Shown: positions 33,378 to 41,087 of the stretch, one piece after another
Layout of the letters: the number at the start of each line of letters is the position of its first letter
How positions within the stretch are numbered: position 1 is the first letter of the stretch
NCBI GenBank assembly: GCA_947307055.1
Contig: CAMZHX010000008.1
Coordinates: 60,069 to 124,068 of the forward strand
Reading direction: 5' to 3'
Source: an uncultured Selenomonadales bacterium
GTDB taxonomy: Bacteria; Bacillota; Negativicutes; Selenomonadales; Selenomonadaceae
Length of the DNA: 64,000 bases
The notes under the pieces: model-generated
Database searches by the model: none
Told to the model about the DNA's origin: nothing
What the model saw: only the letters and a program-made list of their open reading frames with translations
Program-made: the position numbers and the translations under genes

Positions 33378-35075
33378 TTGAATTTGGACGGCTTCTCGAT
33401 GCGGCCGCTGACTTTGGAGCTCGAAAAAATTTTAGTCGGTGGGCGCGTCGATAAAATAACTCAGCAGAACAAAGCAAATTTAACATTCACAATACGACAG
33501 CCGGGCAAAACATTTTTGCTAAGAATCTCGACTGCTCCGCAAAATCCGTCGGTGCACATAATAAAAAATGCTCCGGAAAATTTGCCAGAGCCGCCGACAT
33601 TTTGCATGGTACTGCGGAAAAATTTGGAGGGCGGACGCGTCGCGGCAATTCGTCAGCACCAACTCGACAGGATAATTTTTATCGACGTTGACTCAATCGG
33701 GGCGGGCGGCAAAATCCAAACCTTCACGCTCGCGGCAGAACTCATCGGCAAGTACAGCAATTTGATTTTGATTTCTGACGGGCAGATTATCGACGCGCTA
33801 AAAAAAATCGGCTCGAACTCCAGCCGTGTCCGAACCGTCTTGCCCAATCAAATTTATCAAATGCCGCCCGCGCAGGATAAGCTCGACATTTTCTCTTGCG
33901 ATGTCGAAAAAATTTTGGCGCGGGTCAAGCTCGATGAATCTGCGCGGCTCGACAAAGCGATTATGAATTGCTGTCAAGGCTTCGGGCCGCAAACGGCTAG
34001 GGAAGTCGCCTTTCAAGCCGAGCAGACCAATTTGCCTGACGCGCTTAGAAAAATTCGCGCCGCCGCTCAAAATCCGTCGCCCTGCATGATTTTAGACGCG
34101 GGGAAAATTTTAGCAATCTCCGCCGTCAAACTGAATTATCTTCGCGGGGAGTTGCGGACATTTGAAACGCTGTCTGGACTTTTGGAGGTCGCCGACGAAA
34201 TTTCCGGCAGCTACGTTCCGCCCGATAAGGAACGTTTTACAAAGCTCGTCAACAACGAATTGCGCCGCGCCACTAATAAAATTTCTGTGTTGGAAGAGGA
34301 ACTCGCCGCCGCCGAAAATGCTGACTTGTGGCGAATCCGCGCAGATAATCTTTCCACTTATCGCTATCAACTCAAAGACCATAACGACGACTCAATCAGC
34401 GTCGTGAACATTTACAGCGAGACCGGCGAGGAAATTTCCATTCCGCTCGACCGCCGCATCACGATTGCCGTCAACGTCCAAGCTTGCTATAAAAAATACG
34501 ACAAGCTCAAGCGTTCGACGAAATTTATCACCGAACAGATTGCGCTTTGTCGCGAGGAAATTATTTATCTTGAGAGCGTCGCGCATTCTCTGACCGCCTC
34601 GACGACCCTTGCCGACATTGACGAGATACGCACGGAACTAATCGCGGGCGGCTACCTCAAAGAGGCCAAGAAAAAATCCGCGCTGAGTAAAAAGCCGCAG
34701 CCATTTAAATTCATTGCGCCCGACGGCACGGAGATTTTAGTTGGGAAGAATAATTTTCAGAACGACCGCTTGACATTCAAAATCGCCGCGCCCGATGACC
34801 TTTGGCTACACACTAAAAATATCACCGGCTCGCATGTCATAGTTCGCAGTTCAAATGTCAGCGACGAGACTTTACTGCTTGCCGCCCAAATCGCCGCGCA
34901 CTTCTCCAAAGCTCAAAACTCTTCCAAAGTTCCCGTCGATTACGTTCAATGCAAGTTCGTTAAGAAACCTTCGGGAGCTAAGCCCGGCTTTGTGATTTTC
35001 ACGAATCAACGCACGCTTTACGTCACGCCGCAAGCCGACTTGATAAATTATCTTGAAAAATTTATGAGCATATGA
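33378..35075 (+). CDS. rqcH: ribosome quality control factor RqcH (NFACT/FbpA family)
   Basis: A 565-residue protein that binds stalled 50S subunits with peptidyl-tRNA and adds C-terminal alanine tails, marking the chain for proteolysis. The NFACT-N domain begins NLDGFSMRPLTLELEKIL. A helix-hairpin-helix and coiled-coil middle follows, with LVNNELRRATNKISVLEEEL. The C-terminal NFACT-R domain has APDDLWLHTKNITGSHVIVRS and PVDYVQCKFVKKPSGAKPGFV. The older names (fibronectin-binding protein A) come from surface studies. TTG at 33378 is preferred because GAGG lies eight bases upstream; a GTG at 33369 lies inside that site. It follows the RgpF gene by ten bases. Confidence 0.93.
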   Translation: MNLDGFSMRPLTLELEKILVGGRVDKITQQNKANLTFTIRQPGKTFLLRISTAPQNPSVHIIKNAPENLPEPPTFCMVLRKNLEGGRVAAIRQHQLDRIIFIDVDSIGAGGKIQTFTLAAELIGKYSNLILISDGQIIDALKKIGSNSSRVRTVLPNQIYQMPPAQDKLDIFSCDVEKILARVKLDESARLDKAIMNCCQGFGPQTAREVAFQAEQTNLPDALRKIRAAAQNPSPCMILDAGKILAISAVKLNYLRGELRTFETLSGLLEVADEISGSYVPPDKERFTKLVNNELRRATNKISVLEEELAAAENADLWRIRADNLSTYRYQLKDHNDDSISVVNIYSETGEEISIPLDRRITIAVNVQACYKKYDKLKRSTKFITEQIALCREEIIYLESVAHSLTASTTLADIDEIRTELIAGGYLKEAKKKSALSKKPQPFKFIAPDGTEILVGKNNFQNDRLTFKIAAPDDLWLHTKNITGSHVIVRSSNVSDETLLLAAQIAAHFSKAQNSSKVPVDYVQCKFVKKPSGAKPGFVIFTNQRTLYVTPQADLINYLEKFMSI

Positions 35076-35081
35076 TATTGT
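35053..35081 (+). promoter_or_regulatory. promoter of the candidate type I toxin mRNA
   Basis: TTGAAA (35053-35058) and TATTGT (35076-35081), spacer 17 bases. The predicted start near 35088 falls at the ACGGCAGG that pairs with the 3' region of the same mRNA. The -35 lies inside the last codons of rqcH. Confidence 0.6.
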
Positions 35082-35106
35082 ACTTTACGGCAGGTTAAGG
35101 TGCCGG

Positions 35107-35128
35107 CTTCTTCCTCGAAGGAAGGAGG
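35107..35128 (+). promoter_or_regulatory. hairpin hiding the toxin ribosome-binding site
   Basis: CTTCTTCCT (35107-35115), loop CGA, AGGAAGGAG (35119-35127): nine pairs with one T-G. The second arm contains most of the GGAGG (35124-35128) that serves the ATG at 35137. Confidence 0.65.
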
Positions 35129-35136
35129 TGACGCTC

Positions 35137-35223
35137 ATGGAGATTCAGGATTGGGTAAACATCATTTGCCAAGTCGGAACGCTCGTGTTTGCGGCACTGA
35201 CGTACTTCAAAGGAAAAAAATAA
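35137..35223 (+). CDS. 28-residue membrane peptide, candidate type I toxin (holin-like toxin type)
   Basis: A very short gene. The peptide starts MEIQDWVNIICQ, has a hydrophobic segment VGTLVFAALTYF and ends in a basic KGKK tail, the usual layout of small single-helix toxins of Gram-positive type I systems (TxpA/BsrG and the family called putative holin-like toxin). GGAGG lies eight bases before the ATG. The ribosome site is buried in a 9-pair hairpin. The mRNA leader TTACGGCAGG (35085-35094) can pair perfectly with CCTGCCGTAA (35290-35299) downstream, as in toxin mRNAs that are folded inactive. A convergent antisense RNA overlaps the 3' half. Toxicity is inferred; it was not on any long-ORF scale. 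Confidence 0.7.
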   Translation: MEIQDWVNIICQVGTLVFAALTYFKGKK

Positions 35224-35238
35224 GCCGTAGCAGCGGCT
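35214..35238 (-). terminator. terminator of the antisense RNA
   Basis: On the - strand AGCCG, loop CTGCTA, CGGCT is followed by TATTTTTTT, which are the last codons of the toxin gene read backwards. Confidence 0.65.
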
Positions 35239-35315
35239 CTTAAACCTTCAATGTAGCAAACATTAACGGGGAAGGAGTCGTTACCGAGACCTGCCGTAAA
35301 ATTTTCCTGTTAACG
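35214..35315 (-). ncRNA. candidate antisense RNA antitoxin
   Basis: A - strand promoter at 35322-35350 predicts a start near 35315, and a terminator at 35214-35238 gives an RNA of about 100 bases. It is complementary to the end of the 28-residue toxin gene and to the 3' part of its mRNA, including the CCTGCCGTAA used for the mRNA long-range fold. Convergent overlap at 3' ends is the arrangement of txpA-ratA and bsrG-SR4. Confidence 0.6.
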
Positions 35316-35321
35316 GTGCAA

Positions 35322-35350
35322 ATTTTATCACAGCATAAAAATCTTTTCAA
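35322..35350 (-). promoter_or_regulatory. promoter of the antisense RNA
   Basis: On the - strand TTGAAA (35345-35350) and TAAAAT (35322-35327), spacer 17 bases. Confidence 0.65.
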
Positions 35351-35410
35351 GCAGGATTAAAATTTTTGGGCGCGAAGTCTTTACGAAATTTTTGCAAAGG
35401 AGAGAGCTTT

Positions 35411-35620
35411 ATGAAGTCTGAGTTTACGCTCAAGCTTGAGCGGTGCAAAGGTTGCGGGATTTGCGTAGCGTTTTGCCCCAAACAAGTTTTAGCATTGGAC
35501 ACGCTGGGCAAAGTTTACGTGGCGCACCATGAGAATTGCATAGCATGCGGGCAATGTGAGCTGCGTTGCCCCGACTACGCGATTTTCATAGACAAAGTTA
35601 AAAAGGAGGCGGCGAAATGA
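35411..35620 (+). CDS. korD: 2-oxoacid:ferredoxin oxidoreductase, ferredoxin-like delta subunit
   Basis: A 69-residue protein with two 4Fe-4S motifs: CKGCGICVAFCP near residue 12 and CIACGQCELRCP near residue 43. It carries electrons from the catalytic core to ferredoxin. ATG at 35411 lies eight bases after AAGGAG; the open frame before it (45 bases) has no site. It is the first of four genes, korD-korA-korB-korC, that overlap or nearly overlap by four bases, the standard 2-oxoglutarate:ferredoxin oxidoreductase arrangement. Confidence 0.92.
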   Translation: MKSEFTLKLERCKGCGICVAFCPKQVLALDTLGKVYVAHHENCIACGQCELRCPDYAIFIDKVKKEAAK

Positions 35621-36759
35621 GCGCAAGATTGATGCAGGGCAACGAGGCAATCGCTGAAGGCGCACTGAAAGCCGGCGTCCGCTTTTTCGGCGGCTACCCG
35701 ATAACGCCGTCAACCGAAATCGCTGAGAGCCTCGCGAAACTTCTGCCCAAAGTCGGCGGAACTTTTGTTCAAATGGAAGACGAAATCGCAAGTATGGGCG
35801 TCGTGTTAGGCGCGTCGCTGGCCGGCAAGAAAGTTTTAACGGCGTCATCGGGTCCTGGCATAAGTTTAAAGCAGGAGCTTATCGGCTACGCTTCCGCCGC
35901 TGAAATCCCCGTCGTTATCGTCAACGTGCAACGCGTCGGCCCTTCGACAGGGCAACCCACTGCGCCCAGTCAAGGAGATGTTATGCAAGCGCGTTGGGGC
36001 ACTCACGGCGACCACTCGATTATTGTTTTGAGTTCGTGGAGTGTCCGCGAGGCCTTCGACATTGCGGTTAAGGCCGTCAACTACGCCGAACGCTTCCGCA
36101 CGCCCGTTATTTTGCTGACTGATGAAATTGTCGGGCACCTTCGCGAAAATGTCGAGCTCCCAAACGAAGTCGAAATTTATCCGCGTCGCGCCCCTAAAAT
36201 TTCTCGCGCCGAAGGTTACGAGCCCTACGCGCCCGACGAAGATTTAGTTCCCAATGTCGCGAACTTCGGCGAGGGCTATCACATTCACGTAACCGGCTTG
36301 ATTCACGACGAGACCGGCTTTCCGAGCGGCAGTCCAAAAGTCACTCGCGAGGCGATAAAGCGTATGCACGATAAAATTTCCCGCGCAGATGATGAGATTA
36401 TCGAAGTCCACAAGGAGTTCATGGACGACGCGGAATTTGCTGTCGTGAGTTTTGGCGGGACGGCTCGCACGGCTTACGAGGCTGTTTTGAATGCTCGCAA
36501 ACGCGGGATTAAAGTCGGCTTTGTCAGGCTGATTACAATTTTCCCGTTCGCTGACAAAATTATTCGCGAGCTGTCTAAAAATCTGCGCGGATTGATTGTC
36601 GCTGAATTGAATTTCGGACAACTCGTCAACGAGGTCGAACGCGCCGTTGCTGGTCAATGCGCCGTCAAACTCTGCGCCAAATACGACATGACGATTTTTG
36701 AGCCGGAAGAAATTGAGCAATCGATTGATGAACTTATCGCGGAGGTGAACGGGCAATGA
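35617..36759 (+). CDS. korA: 2-oxoacid:ferredoxin oxidoreductase, alpha subunit
   Basis: A 380-residue subunit. The oxygen-sensitive complex decarboxylates a 2-oxoacid, most likely 2-oxoglutarate to succinyl-CoA, passing electrons to ferredoxin. It has LMQGNEAIAEGALKAGVRFFGGYPITPSTEI, QMEDEIASMGVVLGASLAGKK, TASSGPGISL, and NVQRVGPSTGQPTAPSQGD, the KorA pattern, with the transketolase-like C-terminal domain (FVRLITIFPFADKIIREL). The ATG overlaps the korD stop by four bases. A 2-ketoisovalerate (Vor) substrate cannot be excluded. Confidence 0.92.
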   Translation: MSARLMQGNEAIAEGALKAGVRFFGGYPITPSTEIAESLAKLLPKVGGTFVQMEDEIASMGVVLGASLAGKKVLTASSGPGISLKQELIGYASAAEIPVVIVNVQRVGPSTGQPTAPSQGDVMQARWGTHGDHSIIVLSSWSVREAFDIAVKAVNYAERFRTPVILLTDEIVGHLRENVELPNEVEIYPRRAPKISRAEGYEPYAPDEDLVPNVANFGEGYHIHVTGLIHDETGFPSGSPKVTREAIKRMHDKISRADDEIIEVHKEFMDDAEFAVVSFGGTARTAYEAVLNARKRGIKVGFVRLITIFPFADKIIRELSKNLRGLIVAELNFGQLVNEVERAVAGQCAVKLCAKYDMTIFEPEEIEQSIDELIAEVNGQ

Positions 36760-37586
36760 TTGAGCGCAGTTACGAAAAATTTTTCAGACAGAATCGCCTG
36801 CCGCATTTATGGTGTCCTGGTTGCGGCAACGGAATTGTTATGAAGGCGATTGTTCAGGCGATTGAAAAAAATCCGAACTTCACGCAGGATAACACAGTTA
36901 TTGTCAGCGGAATCGGTTGCAGTTCGCGAGCGTCGGGCTACATGGATTTTGATACGCTCCACACCGCGCACGGCAGAGCAATTCCCTTCGCGACGGGCGT
37001 CAAGTTGGCTCGCCCCGAACTCAACGTAATTGTTATCACGGGCGACGGCGATTGCACTGCGATTGGCGGCAATCATTTTATTCACGGGTGCCGCCGCAAT
37101 GTCGACTTGACGGTTATCCTGTTCAACAACAATATTTACGGCATGACGGGCGGTCAAGCCTCGCCGATGACGCCGCTGGGCAAAAAAGCTACGACGGCTC
37201 CTTATGGTAGCGTTGACAGACCTTTTGACGCGTGCAAACTCGCTGAGGCGGCCGGTGCGACTTATGTTGCACGCTCGACGGCTTTTCATGTTCAACACCT
37301 CGTCAAGACGATTGAGGACGGCTTAAACAACAAAGGCTTTTCGTTTATCGAAGCTCTGGTGCAATGCCCGACGGCTTACGGGCGTCGCAATAAAATGGGC
37401 GACCCTGCTAAGATGATGGCGTGGATGCGCGATAATGCCGTCATGAAAACTGCTTGGGATAAACTGCCCGACGATAAAAAAGTTGGCGACAAATTCCCGA
37501 TTGGATTGTTTTACAAGGCTGAATCGGTTGACTACGACACGGCTTATCAAAAAGTAATTGACGCGGCGGGAGGCGGTAAGCAATGA
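36756..37586 (+). CDS. korB: 2-oxoacid:ferredoxin oxidoreductase, beta subunit (thiamine diphosphate)
   Basis: A 276-residue subunit that binds thiamine diphosphate and a 4Fe-4S cluster. It has LPHLWCPGCGNGIVMKA, SGIGCSSRASGYMDFDTLHT, the TPP motif GDGDCTAIGGNHFIHGCRRN and LFNNNIYGMTGGQASPMTP. Cys residues in WCPGCG and the later conserved Cys hold the cluster. The ATG overlaps the korA stop by four bases and the stop overlaps korC by four bases, so the four subunits are made together in fixed ratio. Confidence 0.93.
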   Translation: MIERSYEKFFRQNRLPHLWCPGCGNGIVMKAIVQAIEKNPNFTQDNTVIVSGIGCSSRASGYMDFDTLHTAHGRAIPFATGVKLARPELNVIVITGDGDCTAIGGNHFIHGCRRNVDLTVILFNNNIYGMTGGQASPMTPLGKKATTAPYGSVDRPFDACKLAEAAGATYVARSTAFHVQHLVKTIEDGLNNKGFSFIEALVQCPTAYGRRNKMGDPAKMMAWMRDNAVMKTAWDKLPDDKKVGDKFPIGLFYKAESVDYDTAYQKVIDAAGGGKQ

Positions 37587-38104
37587 GAAAGCAATTAAGA
37601 TTATCTGGCTCCGGCGGGCAAGGCGTCATAACGGCGGCGATAATTTTTGCGGAGGCGGCGGTCTCTGAAGGCAAGAACGCTGTTCAATCGCAAAGCTATG
37701 GTCCGGAGGCTCGCGGCGGCGCGTCAAAGTCCGAAGTCATTATCGACGACGAAAAAATTTATCACCCGCACGTCAAGACGCCCGATTACGTTTTGGCGAT
37801 GACGCAGAAGGCCGCCGATAAATATTTCCACGACTTGAATCCCGACGGCGTTTTAATTCTCGACGACGATTTAGTCCCGACCTCGCCCGACTTTAAAAAT
37901 ATAATTCGCGTGCCGATAACCAAACTTGCGGTCGAAAAACTCGGCAGGGCGTTATTCGCAAATATTGTCGCGCTCGGCGTGTTAGTCAAAGTCACAAAGC
38001 TCGTCGACTTCGAGACGATAAAAAAATCAGTCGCGCACAGAGTACCGCCGCACACCGTCGAACAAAATATGACGGCTTTGCAACTCGGTTTCGACGCGGT
38101 CTGA
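37583..38104 (+). CDS. korC: 2-oxoacid:ferredoxin oxidoreductase, gamma subunit
   Basis: A 173-residue gamma subunit, which contributes to the coenzyme A site of the complex. Motifs are LRLSGSGGQGVITAAIIFAEA, SYGPEARGGASKSEVIIDD and the late ANIVALGVLVKVTKLVDFET, all typical. It closes the korDABC operon and is followed by a hairpin terminator. Without a CoA-ligase neighbour the direction of the reaction is not told; in fermenting anaerobes it often makes 2-oxoglutarate or serves the reductive branch of the citric acid cycle. Confidence 0.92.
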   Translation: MRKQLRLSGSGGQGVITAAIIFAEAAVSEGKNAVQSQSYGPEARGGASKSEVIIDDEKIYHPHVKTPDYVLAMTQKAADKYFHDLNPDGVLILDDDLVPTSPDFKNIIRVPITKLAVEKLGRALFANIVALGVLVKVTKLVDFETIKKSVAHRVPPHTVEQNMTALQLGFDAV

Positions 38105-38118
38105 AAATTTTCGGCAAC

Positions 38119-38156
38119 AAAAAAATCCCTCGCGATAATAGCGGGGGAAATTTTTT
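38119..38156. terminator. bidirectional terminator after korC
   Basis: TCCCTCGC (38126-38133) pairs with GCGGGGGA (38141-38148), 7-base loop, with A-run before and six Ts after. It also ends the convergent DUF262 gene. Confidence 0.82.
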
Positions 38157-40218
38157 ATTTTTGGAGCGTAAATTGAATGTCTTCCTTAAAGTTCGTTCCG
38201 CCGAGATGGTCGAAATTTTCCACAAGGGCTTTGGCAATCCGTAAACAATTTTTCGTGTCAAAGCCGGTCTTCATGTAAAAATTTTCATCAACTTTAAAGT
38301 ACGTCGGCTCGGTCGAAAATAAATTTTGGCGAATGCTCGCCGCCTGACGAAAAATATCGCTATCGAGCGAATAAAGTTGTTTTACGATTTCGCGCAGTAA
38401 CCAATTCCAATACGGCATTTTTATTTCCGTGCCCGATATGAATAGGCTTGCAGGTTCTTTGCCTATCAATAAATCAAAATCCGAATCGAGATTGAAAGTG
38501 TCGCCGATGTTCACAAAGTGCGAATTGAATTCTTCGGGCAGTGTCCAAATTTTAATCGCCGCTTCTGACAATTTTTTCGCTCGCGCCTGAATCTGTTTGG
38601 AAGTCCATTCGGGAGAATCTTTCAAAGCTCGCGTGTAACTGTAATTCGACTGCGAATAGATTTCCTTTTTGGCGTCGAAGTCCGCATTGCTGAGTTCGGA
38701 ATTGTAGCCTGTGAGCGTCAAATTGCCCAGCGTGTGAAGCAAACCTTCCGCCGTTTGATAATCGTTGTGCGCCTTGAGATATTTTTTCCAACTGTCGCTG
38801 AATTTTTGCGGCAAAATGTGTTCGACGGTCGCGTCCGAATAGGTAGGCAACTCCTTTGCATGAACTGCCCTTTCCAAAGAATACAGCAAATATTTGCAGC
38901 CTTTGGATTTTATCGTCTCGTAAAGGTTATTGGTCACAAGTGACGCTTGAAAATCTTTGTCATGCGGAAAAGTATATCGCCCCTTGCCGAAAGTTATTGC
39001 CCGCCAGAAAATTTTCTCGTCCAAGCAATTTTCCTTATCGAGGCGGGCAAGAACATTCCCGGCGAATTGCGAAGTTATTCCGGCATTGCCGCAAACTTTG
39101 GCGCGGAAAGTCAGCGAGATAAGCGCGTCGACGAAATTTATAAAAGTCGCCTCGTCGAAATGATTTTTTTCGTAGCGGTCGAGCAGATACATCAAAATAA
39201 TTGGCGCGTTGTTAGCGTCGAGCAAGTAGACGAGTTCATAAAATTTTTTATCGAGCGTCGAGAGGTTTATAAATTTTGTATCGTCGTTGAAAACAAAGCG
39301 GCGGAAAAATTTCGCGTAGCGATACAAATCCTTCAGACACGGCTCGGAGGTTGTAAAATTATCCTTGAAAAAATATTTGAAGGTGCTATAAAGATTGCGC
39401 GTGTTCAGACGTTGCTTTTTCGTCTCAGTGACGGAATCAGACCTGCGCTTGGTAATCAGATATTGCACCAAAAAATTTTCTACGTTGTCCGACGGGCGAA
39501 GCAAATTTTCAATCTCCAACCAATAATTTTTGTAAAGCATTTCTTGTTCGTTGTAGCTTAGCGGCATGAGCAAAAAGTTTCGGATTAAGTCCGCCTTCGT
39601 GAGGTCTAGCCCCGTCGAATTGAGCGACTCGAAAATTTCTTGCGGGTTCTCTTCTTGGAGCAGAATGCTGACAATTTTTAGCTGATAAATTGCGTCGTAA
39701 AGATTTTGCAACGTGAGTGGCGACTCGGAAATTTTTTCGCGGAAGAACAAATAATTTCTGTAAAGTGCGGAATTCTTTTCTTGCGCGGAGAAATTATTTT
39801 CGTCGAAGGTGTCCGCCATAAGTTTTTCAAAAGTGGCGCAATCGTATTCGGTTGGGTGCAATTTACATTTCCCTTTGAGTGCGCCTTTACCGTGCTTTAG
39901 GAACGTCGAATGAATATCTTCCTTTAAATCGGCGTCGTCAGTCAAGTCGTAGAGAACTTTGGCGAACAAAATAATGCTGGTGATTCGCTGTTGCCCGTCA
40001 ATAATCGTGAACTCTTGAAAGATTCCGGCGGCAGGTTTGTATTGATAAACGAACGTTCCGATAAAATGTTCCTCGCCATTTTGAGCGATAATTTCCAAGT
40101 CGTCAAAAAGTTGTTCGCAATTCGCCGTCTTCCAATCGTAATTGCGCTGATAAACGGGAATAGCGAGCGTCCTCTTATCTGAAATGAATTCGTCGATTCG
40201 CATAACGCTTGCTTGCAT
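38155..40218 (-). CDS. DUF262 / DUF1524 (HNH) nuclease-like protein, GmrSD type
   Basis: A 687-residue protein with the layout of GmrSD-type restriction factors. The N-terminal DUF262 (ParB-like NTPase) domain shows IPVYQRNYDW, FIGTFVYQ, IIDGQQRITSI and FESLNSTGLDLTKADLIRNF. The DUF1524 HNH domain shows DATVEHILPQ and LGNLTLTGYNSELSNADF. Such proteins can cut modified (glucosylated or other) phage DNA, so a defence role is plausible. It stands alone, with no methylase or other defence gene near. ATG at 40218 follows GGAG by nine bases and lies after a promoter; the longer frame starts on a TTG that overlaps the promoter -35. Confidence 0.83.
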   Translation of the reverse strand: MQASVMRIDEFISDKRTLAIPVYQRNYDWKTANCEQLFDDLEIIAQNGEEHFIGTFVYQYKPAAGIFQEFTIIDGQQRITSIILFAKVLYDLTDDADLKEDIHSTFLKHGKGALKGKCKLHPTEYDCATFEKLMADTFDENNFSAQEKNSALYRNYLFFREKISESPLTLQNLYDAIYQLKIVSILLQEENPQEIFESLNSTGLDLTKADLIRNFLLMPLSYNEQEMLYKNYWLEIENLLRPSDNVENFLVQYLITKRRSDSVTETKKQRLNTRNLYSTFKYFFKDNFTTSEPCLKDLYRYAKFFRRFVFNDDTKFINLSTLDKKFYELVYLLDANNAPIILMYLLDRYEKNHFDEATFINFVDALISLTFRAKVCGNAGITSQFAGNVLARLDKENCLDEKIFWRAITFGKGRYTFPHDKDFQASLVTNNLYETIKSKGCKYLLYSLERAVHAKELPTYSDATVEHILPQKFSDSWKKYLKAHNDYQTAEGLLHTLGNLTLTGYNSELSNADFDAKKEIYSQSNYSYTRALKDSPEWTSKQIQARAKKLSEAAIKIWTLPEEFNSHFVNIGDTFNLDSDFDLLIGKEPASLFISGTEIKMPYWNWLLREIVKQLYSLDSDIFRQAASIRQNLFSTEPTYFKVDENFYMKTGFDTKNCLRIAKALVENFDHLGGTNFKEDIQFTLQK

Positions 40219-40246
40219 GGGCACCATCTCCGAAAAATTTTTTTTA

Positions 40247-40275
40247 AGTTTAATTGTTTCGTCGGTGGTTGTCAA
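40247..40275 (-). promoter_or_regulatory. promoter of the DUF262/DUF1524 gene
   Basis: On the - strand a perfect TTGACA (40270-40275) and TAAACT (40247-40252), spacer 17 bases. It shows that the coding start is at 40218 and not at the upstream TTG. Confidence 0.65.
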
Positions 40276-40299
40276 AAATATTTTAACGACAAATCATTC

Positions 40300-40340
40300 C
40301 CAAATCCTAACTCCTAACTTCTACCTCCTACCTCCTAACT
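40300..40340. repeat. 7-base-period array, CTAACTC/CTACCTC type
   Basis: Units CTAACTC, CTAACTT, CTACCTC, CTACCTC, CTAACT in exact 7-base steps. Its right end forms the TAG stop of the radical SAM gene on the - strand. Confidence 0.7.
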
Positions 40341-40994
40341 ATTTTCGTAGGGTCGGACGCGCAAAGTTAAGCCGCGCTCGTCGCAAATTTTTTGGCAAGC
40401 GAGAATTTCATCGGGTGGCGTGACGTGGTCGACGACGGTCAAGACGACGTGCGGCACGAAATTTTTCATATGCTCGGCGAAAGTCAACATAGCGTCGAAA
40501 GATTTTATCCCGTAAGCGGCGCGAGTAATTCTGAAATATTTCTCGGCAGTCGCGGCGTTCAGGCTGATTGACGCCGTGTCCAAAATGTTTTCAAAGTCCG
40601 AAGCAATCTCGCGCCCGTGATAAAGTTCGCCCAAGCCGTTTGTGTTTAAGCGCGTCGGCATATTCGGGCGAATTTTTTTGACGTAAGCTAACAGCTCCAA
40701 AAGTTCAGCAAGTCTAATCGTCGGCTCGCCGAAGCCGCAAAAGACTACTTCCTTAATGACTTGCCAGGGCGCGGCGTCAAGTTCGGCTTTGACTTCTTCT
40801 ACCGTCGGCTCGCGCTCCAACCATAAGCTCGACTCCTTAGCCATAGACTTTTTTTGTCGCAGGCAGAAGACGCAATCGCAGTTGCAACGGTTCGTTAAGT
40901 TCACGTAAAGTCCGCGCAGGTTCGACGACTCAATTTTCAAACTCTCGGCGAGCGGCAAATATCTTCCGCCCTTATGCGTCGCGTAAATTATCAT
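40335..40994 (-). CDS. TatD-linked radical SAM protein
   Basis: A 219-residue radical SAM protein of the group found next to or fused with TatD-type nucleases. It begins MIIYATHKGGRYLPLAE, has LRGLYVNLTNRCNCDCVFC with the Cx3CxxC cluster motif, CGFGEPTIRLAELLELLAYV, and ends RVRPYEN. The product of the group is not known. ATG at 40994 lies six bases after GGAGGG; the open frame before it (29 codons) overlaps the terminator region. There is no tatD here. The stop codon is provided by the downstream 7-base array. Confidence 0.85.
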   Translation of the reverse strand: MIIYATHKGGRYLPLAESLKIESSNLRGLYVNLTNRCNCDCVFCLRQKKSMAKESSLWLEREPTVEEVKAELDAAPWQVIKEVVFCGFGEPTIRLAELLELLAYVKKIRPNMPTRLNTNGLGELYHGREIASDFENILDTASISLNAATAEKYFRITRAAYGIKSFDAMLTFAEHMKNFVPHVVLTVVDHVTPPDEILACQKICDERGLTLRVRPYENS

Positions 40995-41021
40995 CTGAAT
41001 CCCTCCAAAAGTTTCAAGCGC

Positions 41022-41059
41022 AAAAAAACTCCCATAGAAAATTCTTCGGGAGCTTTTTT
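41022..41059. terminator. terminator between the radical SAM and DUF5610-like genes
   Basis: CTCCC (41029-41033) and GGGAG (41048-41052), loop of 14 with an inner GAA/TTC, A-run on one side and six Ts on the other. Ends the DUF5610-like gene on the - strand. Confidence 0.6.
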
Positions 41060-41087
41060 GATTTATTCGGCGATTCGCCATTCAAAT

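Noticed and set aside
35411..38104. Pyruvate:ferredoxin oxidoreductase instead of 2-oxoglutarate type.
   Set aside because: Order (ferredoxin, alpha, beta, gamma) and the KorA motifs fit the 2-oxoglutarate/2-oxoacid group better; substrate is still not certain.
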